Positions 7,195-21,796 are shown, counted from the first letter of the stretch. The stretch is 51,905 bases of DNA from Parachlamydiales bacterium (GCA_016463375.1 JAEMRK010000007.1:1-51905); one strand, 5' to 3'. A program made the numbers and translations. The notes: a model not told the origin generated them from the letters alone.

Positions 7195-8477
7195 AAAAAG
7201 AACACAAAGACACTAATGCTCAAGAACAAAAATTGGCTTTACTCATAGGTACATATCAAGGCAGCGATAATAAAGAAATCTGCGAGGAGCACTTAAATGA
7301 GCTTGAGCAGCTAGCTGATGGCCTTGGTATTGAAACATTGCAGAAAATGGCATGTACTCTTCGTAAAATTGATGTATCGACCTATTTAGGTAGTGGCAAG
7401 ATTGAAGAGCTTGCTGAAATGGCAAAATCCATTGGAGCAAATGTTGTTATCTTTGACGAAGAGATGTTGCCATCACAGCAAAGAAATCTTGAAAAAGCCT
7501 TTGGTATACCAGTTATTGATCGTACAGAAGTTATTCTAGAAGTATTTGCACAGCGCGCTCAAACTAAAGAGGCCCGTTTGCAAATTGAACTGGCTCAAGT
7601 CAAATATCAATATCCGCGCCTCAAAAGATTATGGACTCACTTGTCTCGTCAAAGAGGCGGTGGGGTTAATCAAAAGGGGGAGGGCGAAACTCAGATTGAG
7701 ATCGACCGTCGTCTTTTGAAAAAACGCGTTGAGAAATTACAGTCAGATTTAAATAAAATTCAAGAACAACGAGAAGTCAGAAGGTCTTTGAGAGATCGTC
7801 GAGAGATCCCAACATTTGCCATCGTTGGTTACACCAATGCCGGCAAATCAACATTACTCAAAGCGTTAACCAATGCTGATGTGTTAGTTGAAGACAAATT
7901 GTTCGCAACACTTGATACAACAACTCGTAAATTCACATTGCCGAACAATCAAGAGATTTTATTAATTGATACAGTAGGGTTTGTTCGTAAATTGCCACAT
8001 ACATTGGTTGCAGCTTTTCGAAGTACTTTAGAAGAAGCTTTTCAAGCAGATATCTTACTGCATCTCATTGATATCTCACATCCTATGGCAGAAGAGCAGG
8101 CTCAAGCTACTTTTGATGTTTTAAAAGAGCTAAAAGTTGAAGACAAGCCCATCATTACCGTATTAAATAAAGAAGACAAGCTTGTAGAAAAACAGCTGAT
8201 TCAAAAGATGCGTATTAAATATCCTAAAACGGTTGCGATTTCATCGCTAACTCATGAGGGTTTTCCGCAGCTTATGGATCTCATGCAAGATGAAATTATC
8301 AAAAGAAGGCGTTCGTTTTTACTGCGTATCCCACAAAGCGATTTTTCAACGATTAGCGAAATTATCAGACTCGGTAAAGTTCATCGCCAAGATTATGATG
8401 AAAATGACATTGTGCTACAAGTAGATGTACCGCCGCAATTATTTGCCAAGGTACAGCCCTATGTTGTCGAAGAATAA
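7188..8477 (+). CDS. hflX: GTPase HflX
   Basis: HflX is a ribosome-binding GTPase that splits stalled 70S ribosomes under stress. The 429-residue protein has the HflX N-terminal domain (YLGSGKIEEL ~66-75; DRTEVILEVFAQRA ~111-124), the Gly-rich linker RGGGVNQKGEGETQIEIDRR (~156-175), then the GTPase domain with G1 GYTNAGKST (214-222), G3 DTVGF (261-265) and G4 LNKED. A basic coiled-coil (~175-205) lies between the two. It overlaps the upstream hydrolase gene by 7 nt and the downstream radC start by 17 nt, so translational coupling is likely. Confidence 0.96.
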   Translation: MLEKEHKDTNAQEQKLALLIGTYQGSDNKEICEEHLNELEQLADGLGIETLQKMACTLRKIDVSTYLGSGKIEELAEMAKSIGANVVIFDEEMLPSQQRNLEKAFGIPVIDRTEVILEVFAQRAQTKEARLQIELAQVKYQYPRLKRLWTHLSRQRGGGVNQKGEGETQIEIDRRLLKKRVEKLQSDLNKIQEQREVRRSLRDRREIPTFAIVGYTNAGKSTLLKALTNADVLVEDKLFATLDTTTRKFTLPNNQEILLIDTVGFVRKLPHTLVAAFRSTLEEAFQADILLHLIDISHPMAEEQAQATFDVLKELKVEDKPIITVLNKEDKLVEKQLIQKMRIKYPKTVAISSLTHEGFPQLMDLMQDEIIKRRRSFLLRIPQSDFSTISEIIRLGKVHRQDYDENDIVLQVDVPPQLFAKVQPYVVEE

Positions 8478-9147
8478 TTCTTTAAGTACAATTCATGAAG
8501 ATCGTCCAAGAGAGCGCCTTTATAATTTAGGTGCAGAAGCATTATCTACAACTGAACTCATTGCTATATTGCTTGGCAGTGGAGTTAAAGGTAAATCAGT
8601 TCTGCACCTATCCCAAGAAATATTAAGCCATTTCGGATCATTAGAAAATTTAATTGATGCCTCAGTCGATGAGTTGCAGCAAATTAAAGGTGTTGGTTTT
8701 GCAAAAGCGCTTCAATTAAAAGCTGCTCTTCACTTAGGCCTAAGAGCACAAAAAATGCAAAAAAAACCCAAATATCCAATTAAACAGCCACTCCATGCAT
8801 ATCAACTGATTAAAGATGGTTTGGAAAACCAGAAAAAAGAAAATTTTGCAGTGATTATGCAAGATGTGAAAGGCAATGCGATCAATCAAGAAATTATTGC
8901 TGTTGGGACATTGTCGCAAGTTCTGGTTCATCCTCGGGAGGTCTTTCACCGTGCTATAAGACATCGTGCTGCTAGCATTATAGTTGCTCACAATCATCCT
9001 TCTGGTGATCCAGAGCCATCTGATCCCGATATCCAACTCACAAAAAAACTTGTTCAAGCTGGTTCTGTTTTAGGCATACCTTTAAAAGACCATATAATAA
9101 TTGGGCATGGAAGATTTGTATCATTAAAAGATCGTGGTTATATTTAA
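8461..9147 (+). CDS. radC: RadC family JAB/JAMM domain protein
   Basis: The 228-residue protein has an N-terminal helix-hairpin-helix part (LQQIKGVGFAKALQLKAA, ~72-89) and a C-terminal JAMM metal site HNHPSGDPEPSD (177-188). RadC was long called a DNA-repair protein, but its enzymatic role is not settled. The start at 8461 has AAGG about 8 nt upstream and gives the normal family length; an in-frame ATG at 8425 would add a Tyr/Arg/Pro-rich stretch inside the hflX frame. Its 3' end overlaps hemH on the other strand by 4 nt. Confidence 0.92.
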   Translation: MLSKNNSLSTIHEDRPRERLYNLGAEALSTTELIAILLGSGVKGKSVLHLSQEILSHFGSLENLIDASVDELQQIKGVGFAKALQLKAALHLGLRAQKMQKKPKYPIKQPLHAYQLIKDGLENQKKENFAVIMQDVKGNAINQEIIAVGTLSQVLVHPREVFHRAIRHRAASIIVAHNHPSGDPEPSDPDIQLTKKLVQAGSVLGIPLKDHIIIGHGRFVSLKDRGYI

Positions 9148-10121
9148 GATCCCTTTCTGACGAGGTCTTCAGTCGTTGAAAACTTTTCAGTATTTTCAAT
9201 GAGATATTCTATGGCTTGTATCCAATCAAGTCTCAGAGTAAGAGCTGGCACCCGCCTTGCATCAATACCAACTTTTTTTAGCTCTGGCAAATACAGTTGC
9301 TCGATTTCGAACAGCGTTTCAATATGGTCAGATGTAAAACTTAAAGGGATAAAAAGAACGGTTTTTCCAAACCATTCTTTAGGAGGATTTTCACAAACAT
9401 CGTTAGTATAAGGTTTGATCCATTCACCTTTACCAAATTTAGATTGAAAACTTAAGTAAGCCTGGCACTGAGGAAAAATGTCTTTAATGGCATTAAAGGA
9501 CTGTTTACATTCATTTAAATAAACATCGCCCTCATCCACATATTTTTGTGGAAGTCCATGTGCTGAGAACAATAGTACAGAATTTTTTAAGTCAATTTGA
9601 TGAGTTTCACAATAGTCCCTAATTGTTGCAGCATGAGCTGCAACAAATTTGGGATGATCGGGATATGACTTAATCCATTGTAAATTGTCAGTGAATTGTG
9701 CTGGAATATTTTTAATAAAATATCTGGCGATGCTTCCAGTTGTAGCATACGTAAACTGAGGGAACATAGGAAAGACGATGGGGTTTTTGTCTTTAAATTG
9801 TTCAATACTTTTTAGAAAATCTCCATGTGTTTTAGGGAGATAACGGTGAAAGCAAACGACGTCTCGTTTAAGTCTTGACCTAAGCTGTGTCGCCAGATTT
9901 TCTGTGTCGTAGTAAATGGGTGAACCACCGCCAATTAGTTTATAATCTTCACCAACTTTTTTTGAACGAGTTTTAGCGATAAAGGTAAAAAGCAGATGAT
10001 GTAAGAATTTAGGCAAGCCCGTCCTAATAACATCTCTATCGGTTAAGAGCGCTTTTAAAAAGGGGTAGACCTCATTCAGATGCCTGGGTCCGCCGAAATT
10101 AACTATGATGAGTGGTTCCAT
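9144..10121 (-). CDS. hemH: ferrochelatase
   Basis: HemH inserts Fe2+ into protoporphyrin IX, the last step of protoheme synthesis. The 325-residue protein starts with LIIVNFGGP (residues 4-12), the ferrochelatase opening strand. It has the catalytic His in FSAHGLPQKY (~185-194), and the conserved acidic helix around SFTSDHIETLFEIE (~262-275) supplies the Glu on the opposite side of the metal site. hemL, an early tetrapyrrole gene, lies 19 kb away in the same window. No clear ribosome-binding site precedes the ATG. The gene is convergent with radC (4-nt overlap) and divergent from the marC-family gene. Confidence 0.95.
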   Translation of the reverse strand: MEPLIIVNFGGPRHLNEVYPFLKALLTDRDVIRTGLPKFLHHLLFTFIAKTRSKKVGEDYKLIGGGSPIYYDTENLATQLRSRLKRDVVCFHRYLPKTHGDFLKSIEQFKDKNPIVFPMFPQFTYATTGSIARYFIKNIPAQFTDNLQWIKSYPDHPKFVAAHAATIRDYCETHQIDLKNSVLLFSAHGLPQKYVDEGDVYLNECKQSFNAIKDIFPQCQAYLSFQSKFGKGEWIKPYTNDVCENPPKEWFGKTVLFIPLSFTSDHIETLFEIEQLYLPELKKVGIDARRVPALTLRLDWIQAIEYLIENTEKFSTTEDLVRKGS

Positions 10122-10169
10122 GCTTTTGGAAAATGCAAAATATTCGTTTAATTGTCTAGAACTTCAGAC

Positions 10170-10198
10170 TTGCAGGTTAGTATTTTATGCTTTAATAT
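10170..10198 (+). promoter_or_regulatory. promoter for marC-family gene
   Basis: TTGCAG (10170-10175) and TAATAT (10193-10198) lie 17 bp apart, about 80 nt before the ATG at 10277. Downstream in the leader, CTAATT and AATTAG (10217-10222, 10227-10232) form a small dyad around CCAA. The boxes fit the chlamydial major sigma factor well. Confidence 0.45.
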
Positions 10199-10276
10199 TA
10201 TTTTGCACGCAATCGGCTAATTCCAAAATTAGTTTAATATTTTTTAATTGAGCTTTGAACATTTTTAGGGGAAAAA

Positions 10277-10882
10277 ATGCATCTAATTCAAGTTGCCGTG
10301 ACTATATTTTTTACTTTCAATGCGATCGGTAATATCCCGTTGTTCATTGCAATGCTTCGCAAATATCCTTTCAAGAGACAGCTTCAAATTACTTTTAGAG
10401 AGACTTTTGCTGCTTTGGTCATCATGTTACTGTTTAGTTATTGTGGCGAGTCAATACTCAAAGTATTAAATGTTTCAATTGGTGATGTTAGGGTTGGCGG
10501 TGGCGCTATTCTTTTTGTGATTGCGATGGGGATGATATTTCCAAAGCACGTCAAATCAGCTGGAAAAATAGAAGACGAACCATTCATTGTCCCATTAGCT
10601 ATACCTATTCTCACAGGACCTGGCACACTAACGACAGTGATGATCTATGCCCATCAAGAAACAAATTTTTTGACAGTTATAGGATGCCTTTTACTCGCAT
10701 GGATACCATCGATGATTATTTTGATGAGTGCCACATATATTCAAAAATTGCTTGGCGAAAAAATGCTATTAGCTATTGAAAGACTAATGGGTATGGTATT
10801 GATGCTTATCGCAGTAAATATGCTCTGCATTGGTTTAAAAGAATTTGGCTCAAGCCTACTCGTTGCTAAACCTGGCTTCTAA
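10277..10882 (+). CDS. MarC family integral membrane protein
   Basis: The 201-residue protein has six hydrophobic segments and the MarC/UPF0056 hallmark FNAIGNIPLFIAM near the N-terminus (~14-26), plus a second conserved turn VPLAIPILTGPGTLTTVM (~106-123). Despite the name, the family has no proven role in drug resistance and its substrate is unknown. An AGGGGAAAAA ribosome-binding site precedes the ATG. It stands alone between divergent hemH and the mtaB promoter. Confidence 0.9.
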   Translation: MHLIQVAVTIFFTFNAIGNIPLFIAMLRKYPFKRQLQITFRETFAALVIMLLFSYCGESILKVLNVSIGDVRVGGGAILFVIAMGMIFPKHVKSAGKIEDEPFIVPLAIPILTGPGTLTTVMIYAHQETNFLTVIGCLLLAWIPSMIILMSATYIQKLLGEKMLLAIERLMGMVLMLIAVNMLCIGLKEFGSSLLVAKPGF

Positions 10883-10919
10883 TTGTATTTTAATAAATAG
10901 TTCCTTAAAATTATGGCTC

Positions 10920-10946
10920 TTTGATAGGGATTATCAAAAATATAAT
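10920..10946 (+). promoter_or_regulatory. mtaB promoter region with perfect dyad (operator-like)
   Basis: A consensus -10 TATAAT lies at 10941-10946, 20 nt before the mtaB ATG. Immediately upstream, TTTGATA (10920-10926) and TATCAAA (10932-10938) form a perfect 7-bp inverted repeat around GGGAT, covering the position of the -35. No good -35 hexamer is seen at 17 bp, which fits a regulated promoter. The dyad is similar in style to metal-regulator sites, but assignment to a regulator would be a guess. Confidence 0.45.
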
Positions 10947-10966
10947 AGTAAGTTTAAGGAATTGTG

Positions 10967-12223
10967 ATGAATAAGAAGTATACGGTAGCCACGCTTGGTT
11001 GTCGTACCAATCAATATGAAACTCAAGCTTTCCGCGACCAGTTAGAAGCGATGGGCTATGTTTTAGCAAAAGATGGCGAACAAGCTGAGCTTTGCATTGT
11101 TAACACATGCACAGTGACTGAAAATGCCGACAAAGATAGCCGTGCTCAAATCCGTAAACTGGCGGCTAAACATCCGGGATCTAAACTTGTCGTGACTGGG
11201 TGTAGCGCTGATAACCGACCAGACGAAATTGCTCAACTACCAGGTGTTTCAAAAGTTGTACGAAACGCGCTTAAAGATGATCTCGTTAAAGATCTGTTTC
11301 CAGAATTTGAAGTTCCTAAATTTGCGATACGTCAGTTTGAAGCCCATACAAGAGCTTTTGTCAAAGTTCAAGATGGTTGCAACTCCTTTTGCACCTATTG
11401 CATTATTCCTTACACAAGAGGGCGATCAAGGTCTCGTACTGTTAAAGAAGTCGTTGAGGAAGTTAAGGGCTTAATTAGTAATGGATACAAAGAAGTAGTA
11501 CTAACAGGCATTAATGTTGGAGACTTCGATGGCGGTTCTGAAAAAGCACGCCTTGTTGATTTAATCAAAGAAGTCGATGCTTTACCTGGACTTGAACGCC
11601 TTCGCTTATCATCAATTGATCCAGACGAAGTCGACGAAGATCTAGCATCTGCTATTGTTAACGGTAAGAATACCTGTCATTCCATGCATATCGTATTGCA
11701 ATCGGGTTCTAATGCGATTTTAAAGCGTATGAATCGTAAATACACAAGACAGATGTTTATAGACACATGCCAGTACCTCATATCAAGATGCCCTGATTTT
11801 ACATTCACAACAGATATCATTGTTGGCTTTCCTGGAGAAACAGAACGCGATTTCGAAGATACTTTAGAAATGATGAAACAAACACGCTTTGCTAATGTTC
11901 ATATGTTCCCTTATAGTAAAAGGGATCGCACCAGAGCTGCATTGTATCCCAATGAAGTGCCTCATCACATCATGCAACAGCGCAAAGCGCTATTACTCAA
12001 AGAAGCAGAGGCATTATCATTTTCTTTGCGTAACGATTACGTCGGACAAGAAGCAACTATCCTTGTTGAAAATCGCAAAACTAAGGAAAATAAAGTTTTT
12101 GGACATACCTCCAACTTCTTACCTGTTTGGATACCTGATTGTTCACTGGAGTCTAACCAAACAGTAAAAGTGCGTTTAATCGATAATTTGGCTGATGGAT
12201 TGGTTGGAGAAATAATCATATGA
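10967..12223 (+). CDS. mtaB: tRNA t6A37 methylthiotransferase MtaB
   Basis: MtaB converts t6A at position 37 of ANN-decoding tRNAs to ms2t6A. The 418-residue protein shows the three-domain methylthiotransferase layout: N-terminal UPF0004 with Cys12, Cys48 and Cys79 for one 4Fe-4S cluster; radical SAM core with C-x3-C-x2-C (Cys138, 142, 145); and a C-terminal TRAM-like domain (GQEATILVENRK onward). The NTCTVTENADKDSR block separates it from MiaB and RimO. ATG 10967 has AAGGA upstream; a GTG immediately before it is in frame. It ends in an ATGA overlap with the next gene. Confidence 0.93.
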   Translation: MNKKYTVATLGCRTNQYETQAFRDQLEAMGYVLAKDGEQAELCIVNTCTVTENADKDSRAQIRKLAAKHPGSKLVVTGCSADNRPDEIAQLPGVSKVVRNALKDDLVKDLFPEFEVPKFAIRQFEAHTRAFVKVQDGCNSFCTYCIIPYTRGRSRSRTVKEVVEEVKGLISNGYKEVVLTGINVGDFDGGSEKARLVDLIKEVDALPGLERLRLSSIDPDEVDEDLASAIVNGKNTCHSMHIVLQSGSNAILKRMNRKYTRQMFIDTCQYLISRCPDFTFTTDIIVGFPGETERDFEDTLEMMKQTRFANVHMFPYSKRDRTRAALYPNEVPHHIMQQRKALLLKEAEALSFSLRNDYVGQEATILVENRKTKENKVFGHTSNFLPVWIPDCSLESNQTVKVRLIDNLADGLVGEIII

Positions 12224-13221
12224 TCACAATTGCAGAACGTTTTAGTCCTTACACACACCAATTAGGTGCACGTGCATTAATTCCAGGCACTGTTTTTTCA
12301 ATCAGAGCTTACCCAGCACGCATTATCATTGAAGAGTGGTATCTGGACGGAAACAATGTTGTTTACGATTCAGAAGCAATGGGGCCACTTGATGGCTTTA
12401 CTCTCCAGCAGGATTTAGAAAAACGCTGTGTTTTTTTGTTAGGTAAGCGAGACGCAAAAAACTTAATCTGGAAATTTGAAGCAACTGCAGACGGCATAGT
12501 ATTAACTAAAAACAAACAGCCTGAACTTATCGTTAAGAAAAAGATTAAAACGATTAGTCCTTTAAAAGAGAGGCTCTCTTTAGGATCTCATAAAGCTCAA
12601 GAGTGGGAACGTCTCATATTAAACCAAGATGTTGCAACACTTTTACCTTTGTGGCTTAAACTGGGTCAAATGACACCTCACTGCTCATCTGAAAATATGT
12701 GTTCTGGTACATTGTCGCTTTTAAATGAGTGCCAAGAATCAACACATACAAGTGTGATTGATTCACTGATGACGCTTTTGAAAGTGGGCTTTCGCTCTAT
12801 TTTATTTCCTGTGTTAGATGACGATCTGTTTCATGGATTGACAACGGCCAATTGTCATAATGTCTCTCCTTTAATTCTTTTGCACAAGGGTTCAAAACTC
12901 ATTCGCTCATTGTTTATCAAAGAAGATGTTGATCAAATTTATTTATTACCATCGCTACCTCCAAAATTTGTTGCAGGTCGTATGACTGATGTCGATTTAT
13001 CAAACTGTTGTTTATCGATGGAATGGAAGAAAAAACAGATCAACAAATTGGAAGTTCAAGCTAAAACAAACTGCTCTTTATTGTTTAAATTTAATAAAAA
13101 AGTTTCAAGTTTCCGTGTCAAAAAACAACGCCACGAAAAAGGAACAACTCACAGCGTTGATCTACCTCTGGAAATTCAAGAAGGCACTACACTTTTTCTC
13201 GACCGATTTATTGTAGATTGA
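12220..13221 (+). CDS. conserved chlamydial-type protein with GH95-like C-terminal sandwich, upstream of glgB
   Basis: The 333-residue protein has no named function. Its C-terminal part (about 243-295) reads QIYLLPSLPPKFVAGRMTDV, followed by a CLSMEWKKKQINKLEVQA strand and a small-molecule-like SLLFKFNK strand. This matches the tail domain of GH95/GH65-type glycosidases (LLPALPxxWxxGxVxGLRARG-x-VDxxWxxGxL). The catalytic (alpha/alpha)6 barrel itself is missing or unrecognisable, so hydrolysis is not supported. It overlaps mtaB by 4 nt and precedes glgB by 38 nt, suggesting a glycogen- or glycan-related role. I recall that C. trachomatis also has an unknown gene beside glgB. Confidence 0.6.
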   Translation: MITIAERFSPYTHQLGARALIPGTVFSIRAYPARIIIEEWYLDGNNVVYDSEAMGPLDGFTLQQDLEKRCVFLLGKRDAKNLIWKFEATADGIVLTKNKQPELIVKKKIKTISPLKERLSLGSHKAQEWERLILNQDVATLLPLWLKLGQMTPHCSSENMCSGTLSLLNECQESTHTSVIDSLMTLLKVGFRSILFPVLDDDLFHGLTTANCHNVSPLILLHKGSKLIRSLFIKEDVDQIYLLPSLPPKFVAGRMTDVDLSNCCLSMEWKKKQINKLEVQAKTNCSLLFKFNKKVSSFRVKKQRHEKGTTHSVDLPLEIQEGTTLFLDRFIVD

Positions 13222-13230
13222 GATATAAGA

Positions 13231-13256
13231 AATCTTTTAATATTTGTTAAAAGATT
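13231..13256 (+). promoter_or_regulatory. hairpin abutting the glgB start codon
   Basis: AATCTTTTAA (13231-13240) and TTAAAAGATT (13247-13256) are a perfect 10-bp inverted repeat around TATTTG, ending 3 nt before the glgB ATG. No Shine-Dalgarno sequence is visible outside the stem, so the ribosome landing zone lies within the hairpin. It could modulate glgB translation or attenuate read-through from the upstream gene. Confidence 0.45.
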
Positions 13257-13259
13257 CCA

Positions 13260-18780
<5,521 letters not shown>

Positions 18781-18965
18781 GGATGTTCTCCTGTTAAAAG
18801 GGGACAATTCTATGCTCGAAATGTGGTTAATTGCAAGAGACAAGATAACCAATAATAAAAGCATAATTAAATTATTTATTATTACTATTAGCTTAGTCGA
18901 TTGGAATAAAGATGATAAGTATGCCTTTCTGGAGGGTAAAAACCTGCCGGTTTCCACCATTATCC

Positions 18966-18995
18966 TTGGCAAAAAAGTTCAAAAATAGGTAATAT
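18966..18995 (+). promoter_or_regulatory. promoter of rplM-rpsI
   Basis: TTGGCA (18966-18971) and TAATAT (18990-18995) are 18 bp apart, about 48 nt before the rplM ATG. The 262-nt gap between divergent miaB and rplM contains no other gene that I can support; a short open frame on the plus strand there has no recognisable features. Confidence 0.5.
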
Positions 18996-19042
18996 GCTCT
19001 TTTTCTTAAACTAAATGCAATACCCAAAAAGGCTAATTTCTC

Positions 19043-19486
19043 ATGCAGCCAAAAAATAATAAAACTCCTTTGGTGAAAAAAGAAGAAGTTAAGCGCAAGT
19101 GGTTCATCTTAGATGCTGATGGAAAAACGCTTGGCCGCTTTGCTGCTGAAGTCACTAAAATTTTGCGCGGCAAGCATAAGCCGACTTTCACACCTCATGT
19201 CGATACAGGTGATGGCGTTATCATTGTTAATGCTGAAAAAATCCACGTATCCGGTGCTAAAGAAGCTCAAAAAACTTACCGTTACTATACAGGGCATCCT
19301 GGCGGCCTTCGTGAAATTCCTTATCGCCAAATGAAAGAACGCAAACCAGAATACATTCTTGAGCATGCAATTAAAGGGATGATGCCTAAAACGCGTCTAG
19401 CTCGTGCTCAGATGAAAAAACTGCGTGTTGTAAAAGGAAGTAACCACGAATTCGCGGCGCAACAACCTGTTGCTGTCGGGGCATAA
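19043..19486 (+). CDS. rplM: 50S ribosomal protein L13
   Basis: The 147-residue protein shows the L13 landmarks: WFILDADGKTLGRFAAEVTKILRGKHK, then GDGVIIVNAEKIHVSG, and the C-terminal GMMPKTRLARAQMKKLRVVKG. It is an early-assembly 23S rRNA-binding protein of the large subunit. The C-terminal tail is enriched in Gln, Ala and Val. It is followed after 19 nt by rpsI, the usual bacterial pair. Confidence 0.97.
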   Translation: MQPKNNKTPLVKKEEVKRKWFILDADGKTLGRFAAEVTKILRGKHKPTFTPHVDTGDGVIIVNAEKIHVSGAKEAQKTYRYYTGHPGGLREIPYRQMKERKPEYILEHAIKGMMPKTRLARAQMKKLRVVKGSNHEFAAQQPVAVGA

Positions 19487-19505
19487 CGAAAGTAGGTAAT
19501 ATAAG

Positions 19506-19904
19506 ATGACTCAACAATTAGAAGAAACTATTGGAACAGGCCGTAGAAAGACATCTGTTGCTACTGTTCGGGTACGCCCAGGATCTGGCAAAATCAATGT
19601 CAATGGTCGTAAATTCGAAGATTATTTTCCTTTAGAATTACAACGTTCAACAATTTTGGCGCCCCTTGAACAAATGGGCACTGTTAGCCAGTGTGATTTG
19701 ATCGTTCGTGTAAAAGGTGGCGGAATCGAAGGGCAAGTTATTGCTGCTCGTTTAGGCCTATCTCGCGCTTTGGTTAAAGAAGACGAAAATCGTCGTTCTG
19801 ACTTTAAAGTTCTCGGTTACTTAACACGTGATCCGCGTAAGCGTGAACGTAAGAAGTACGGTAGAGCTGGTGCACGTAAACGTTTCCAATTCTCCAAGCG
19901 TTAA
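19506..19904 (+). CDS. rpsI: 30S ribosomal protein S9
   Basis: The 132-residue protein begins with the S9 motif [20 protein letters not shown] and ends with the basic tail RKRFQFSKR, whose terminal Lys-Arg reaches toward the P-site tRNA. It sits 19 nt downstream of rplM and just before a clear intrinsic terminator, so rplM-rpsI is a two-gene operon. Confidence 0.97.
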   Translation: MTQQLEETIGTGRRKTSVATVRVRPGSGKINVNGRKFEDYFPLELQRSTILAPLEQMGTVSQCDLIVRVKGGGIEGQVIAARLGLSRALVKEDENRRSDFKVLGYLTRDPRKRERKKYGRAGARKRFQFSKR

Positions 19905-19916
19905 TTTTCTTTCAAA

Positions 19917-19957
19917 CTCAATCTGGCTTTTCAAGTCAGATTGGGTTTTTCTTTTTT
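19917..19957 (+). terminator. intrinsic terminator of rplM-rpsI
   Basis: An 11-bp stem (19917-19927 with 19935-19945, two G-T wobbles) with a 7-nt loop is followed by TTTTTCTTTTTT. It begins 12 nt after the rpsI stop and ends exactly at the last base of the convergent yqgE gene. Confidence 0.85.
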
Positions 19958-20523
19958 CAATTTAAGCTTAAATCTTCAGGAATCATTGACAAAGTGGCGT
20001 ACTTACCACCCATTTTGCGTAATAGTGTTTGCCATAGTTTTTCTGGAGGTGTACGAAATAATACATCTTTTTCAGCTGGGCAAATAAACCAACCACCATC
20101 TAAAAACTCTCTTTCGAGTTGACCTGCACCCCAACCGGCATAGCCAAAGCATAGCCTTAATTCAGGGCTGTTCTGACTTGCTAGTGATTGTTGGAGAAAT
20201 GTTAAGTCGCCACCCAAGTAAACACCATCACAAATCTTAATCGCATTCTGCCCAAGGTTGTTGCTAGTATGAATCAACATAAGTTGATTTGTCTGAACGG
20301 GGCCACCAGCGAGAATTGATAGTGTGTGATCGGGGAAGTGCTCAAGATCTAAAAGCTCTTCTGGTAATTCTAAATCAACTTTTTTATTGATAATAATACC
20401 AAACGAACCGTTCGCGTTATGTTCACACACCAAAACAACGGCGCGGAAAAAAATTCCCGCGTCGATGTCTGGTGTAGCAATTAAAAAAGTCCCTTTAGCA
20501 ATATGCGCATGGGGGGTATCCAT
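19957..20523 (-). CDS. YqgE/AlgH family (UPF0301) protein
   Basis: The 188-residue protein has the family opening [11 protein letters not shown], then [22 protein letters not shown] (~30-50), LAGGPVQ (~73-79) and [16 protein letters not shown] (~125-140), all typical of YqgE/AlgH. Its biochemical function is not established. The start at 20523 has GAGGA upstream and lies 1 nt after the mlaD stop (TAA-T-ATG), so it is the last gene of the tam-mla unit. A longer in-frame start would run into mlaD. Confidence 0.9.
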   Translation of the reverse strand: MDTPHAHIAKGTFLIATPDIDAGIFFRAVVLVCEHNANGSFGIIINKKVDLELPEELLDLEHFPDHTLSILAGGPVQTNQLMLIHTSNNLGQNAIKICDGVYLGGDLTFLQQSLASQNSPELRLCFGYAGWGAGQLEREFLDGGWFICPAEKDVLFRTPPEKLWQTLLRKMGGKYATLSMIPEDLSLN

Positions 20524-20524
20524 A

Positions 20525-21796
20525 TTAGTCCTCGGAGTGATGAGTACAAACAGGTGCTTGGTTAAAACTTTCTTGAATTTGTTCAATACGATTTTTTAAA
20601 GTGATAAGACCTTTGCCAAAATGATTGTTATCAATGGCTCTTGCCTGCTCTTCATTTTGTTCAATTAGTTCTTTGATGTATGACAAAGATCCGTTGATCA
20701 TATTGAGTTCGGTCTGAAAATACGATACGGAGTTAGGTGTAATGCAATTTGTATCAGCAGCTCGTTGACGATCTAAACTCTCACGTTTCCAATTACGATT
20801 CATTTGGAAAAGGATTCCATAATGATTAATGTCGCTCATCAATAGATCTGCTTTAGATAATATGGCATCAAGTGTCTTGTAGAGTTCATCATCCATAATA
20901 AGCTTACCAACGGTACCTTTGCCATCAGCAATGGCACCTGTAAATACAGCTGCGTTATTGAGCAATTTCTCAAGGTCGGGCATGAGTTGACCGAGGCCTT
21001 TTGTGATCTCATTGACATTTGCCATAATTTCTTTGAGGATTAAAGGATCGTTAATAGATTTAGTAATACCGGCTAAATTAAGAGTTAAATCACCAAGAGA
21101 GTGTCCAAAATGCTTTTCTTGCAGTTCTGCTGTAAGGGTAGCAACTCTTGCGGTCATATTGCTTACGTGATCAATTAAACCATTTTTTTTAGCTTGAGCT
21201 AGTAATTCGTTCATGTTGTTTGAAGTAGCTTGGAAAGATTTCAACGTGGCTTGAATTTCTGGGCTATTGGAATCAATCATCGCTGATATTTTATCAAGCG
21301 TTGTTGCTGCTTTATTACCAACTAGCATTAGTTGATTAATTGTTTGTTCAAAAGGATCGCCAGCATTGCCGTACATCATTTGGTTTGTTAATGGCACAGA
21401 GGGGTGCTCTGGTGTTCCAACTCTTGGTATAATGGATACCGTTTTTTCACCAAGTAATCCAGTAGATCTAATCGCAAATTCATCCGTGTCATAAACATCT
21501 ACTGAAGAGTCAATAGCAAGAGTCAATTCATAAAAATAAGCTTGGCCAAGATCGTTAACGGGATGCTCGCGAGCATCTTGAATTTCACTGATAGATGTAA
21601 CTTGTCCTACAGGTTGGCCTGCAAAGGTCACTCTAGTACCGACACTAATGCCTGAAATGTCCGAAAAACGAACATGTATAATTTTTCCTTCATCACCAAC
21701 GGCTGGTCTCAAAAATAACAAGGCTGCTACAGCGCCAATACAAGCGATGATGACAAATAAACCAATGAGAAAGGTTTTATAATTATCGTTACCCAT
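20525..21796 (-). CDS. mlaD: MCE domain protein, MlaD-like
   Basis: MlaD-type proteins are inner-membrane-anchored periplasmic rings that carry phospholipid between the membranes with the MlaFE transporter. The 423-residue protein has one N-terminal membrane helix (~8-30), an MCE domain (~37-115; [25 protein letters not shown]) and a long helical C-terminal part (~125-420) with coiled-coil character. This is much longer than E. coli MlaD (about 183 residues) and closer to actinobacterial and plant-type MCE proteins with long tails. It follows mlaF after 16 nt. Confidence 0.9.
   Translation of the reverse strand: MGNDNYKTFLIGLFVIIACIGAVAALLFLRPAVGDEGKIIHVRFSDISGISVGTRVTFAGQPVGQVTSISEIQDAREHPVNDLGQAYFYELTLAIDSSVDVYDTDEFAIRSTGLLGEKTVSIIPRVGTPEHPSVPLTNQMMYGNAGDPFEQTINQLMLVGNKAATTLDKISAMIDSNSPEIQATLKSFQATSNNMNELLAQAKKNGLIDHVSNMTARVATLTAELQEKHFGHSLGDLTLNLAGITKSINDPLILKEIMANVNEITKGLGQLMPDLEKLLNNAAVFTGAIADGKGTVGKLIMDDELYKTLDAILSKADLLMSDINHYGILFQMNRNWKRESLDRQRAADTNCITPNSVSYFQTELNMINGSLSYIKELIEQNEEQARAIDNNHFGKGLITLKNRIEQIQESFNQAPVCTHHSED

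Noticed and set aside
9176-9199. TTGAAAA/TTTTCAA hairpin after radC as a terminator inside hemH
   Set aside because: The stem has only one G-C pair, so it would be unstable, and no U-run follows.
18781-18972. N-terminal extension of miaB to 18972 with a hydrophobic helix
   Set aside because: MiaB is a cytosolic enzyme, the start at 18780 has a strong AGGAGA site, and its conserved Cys18 block begins right after that start.
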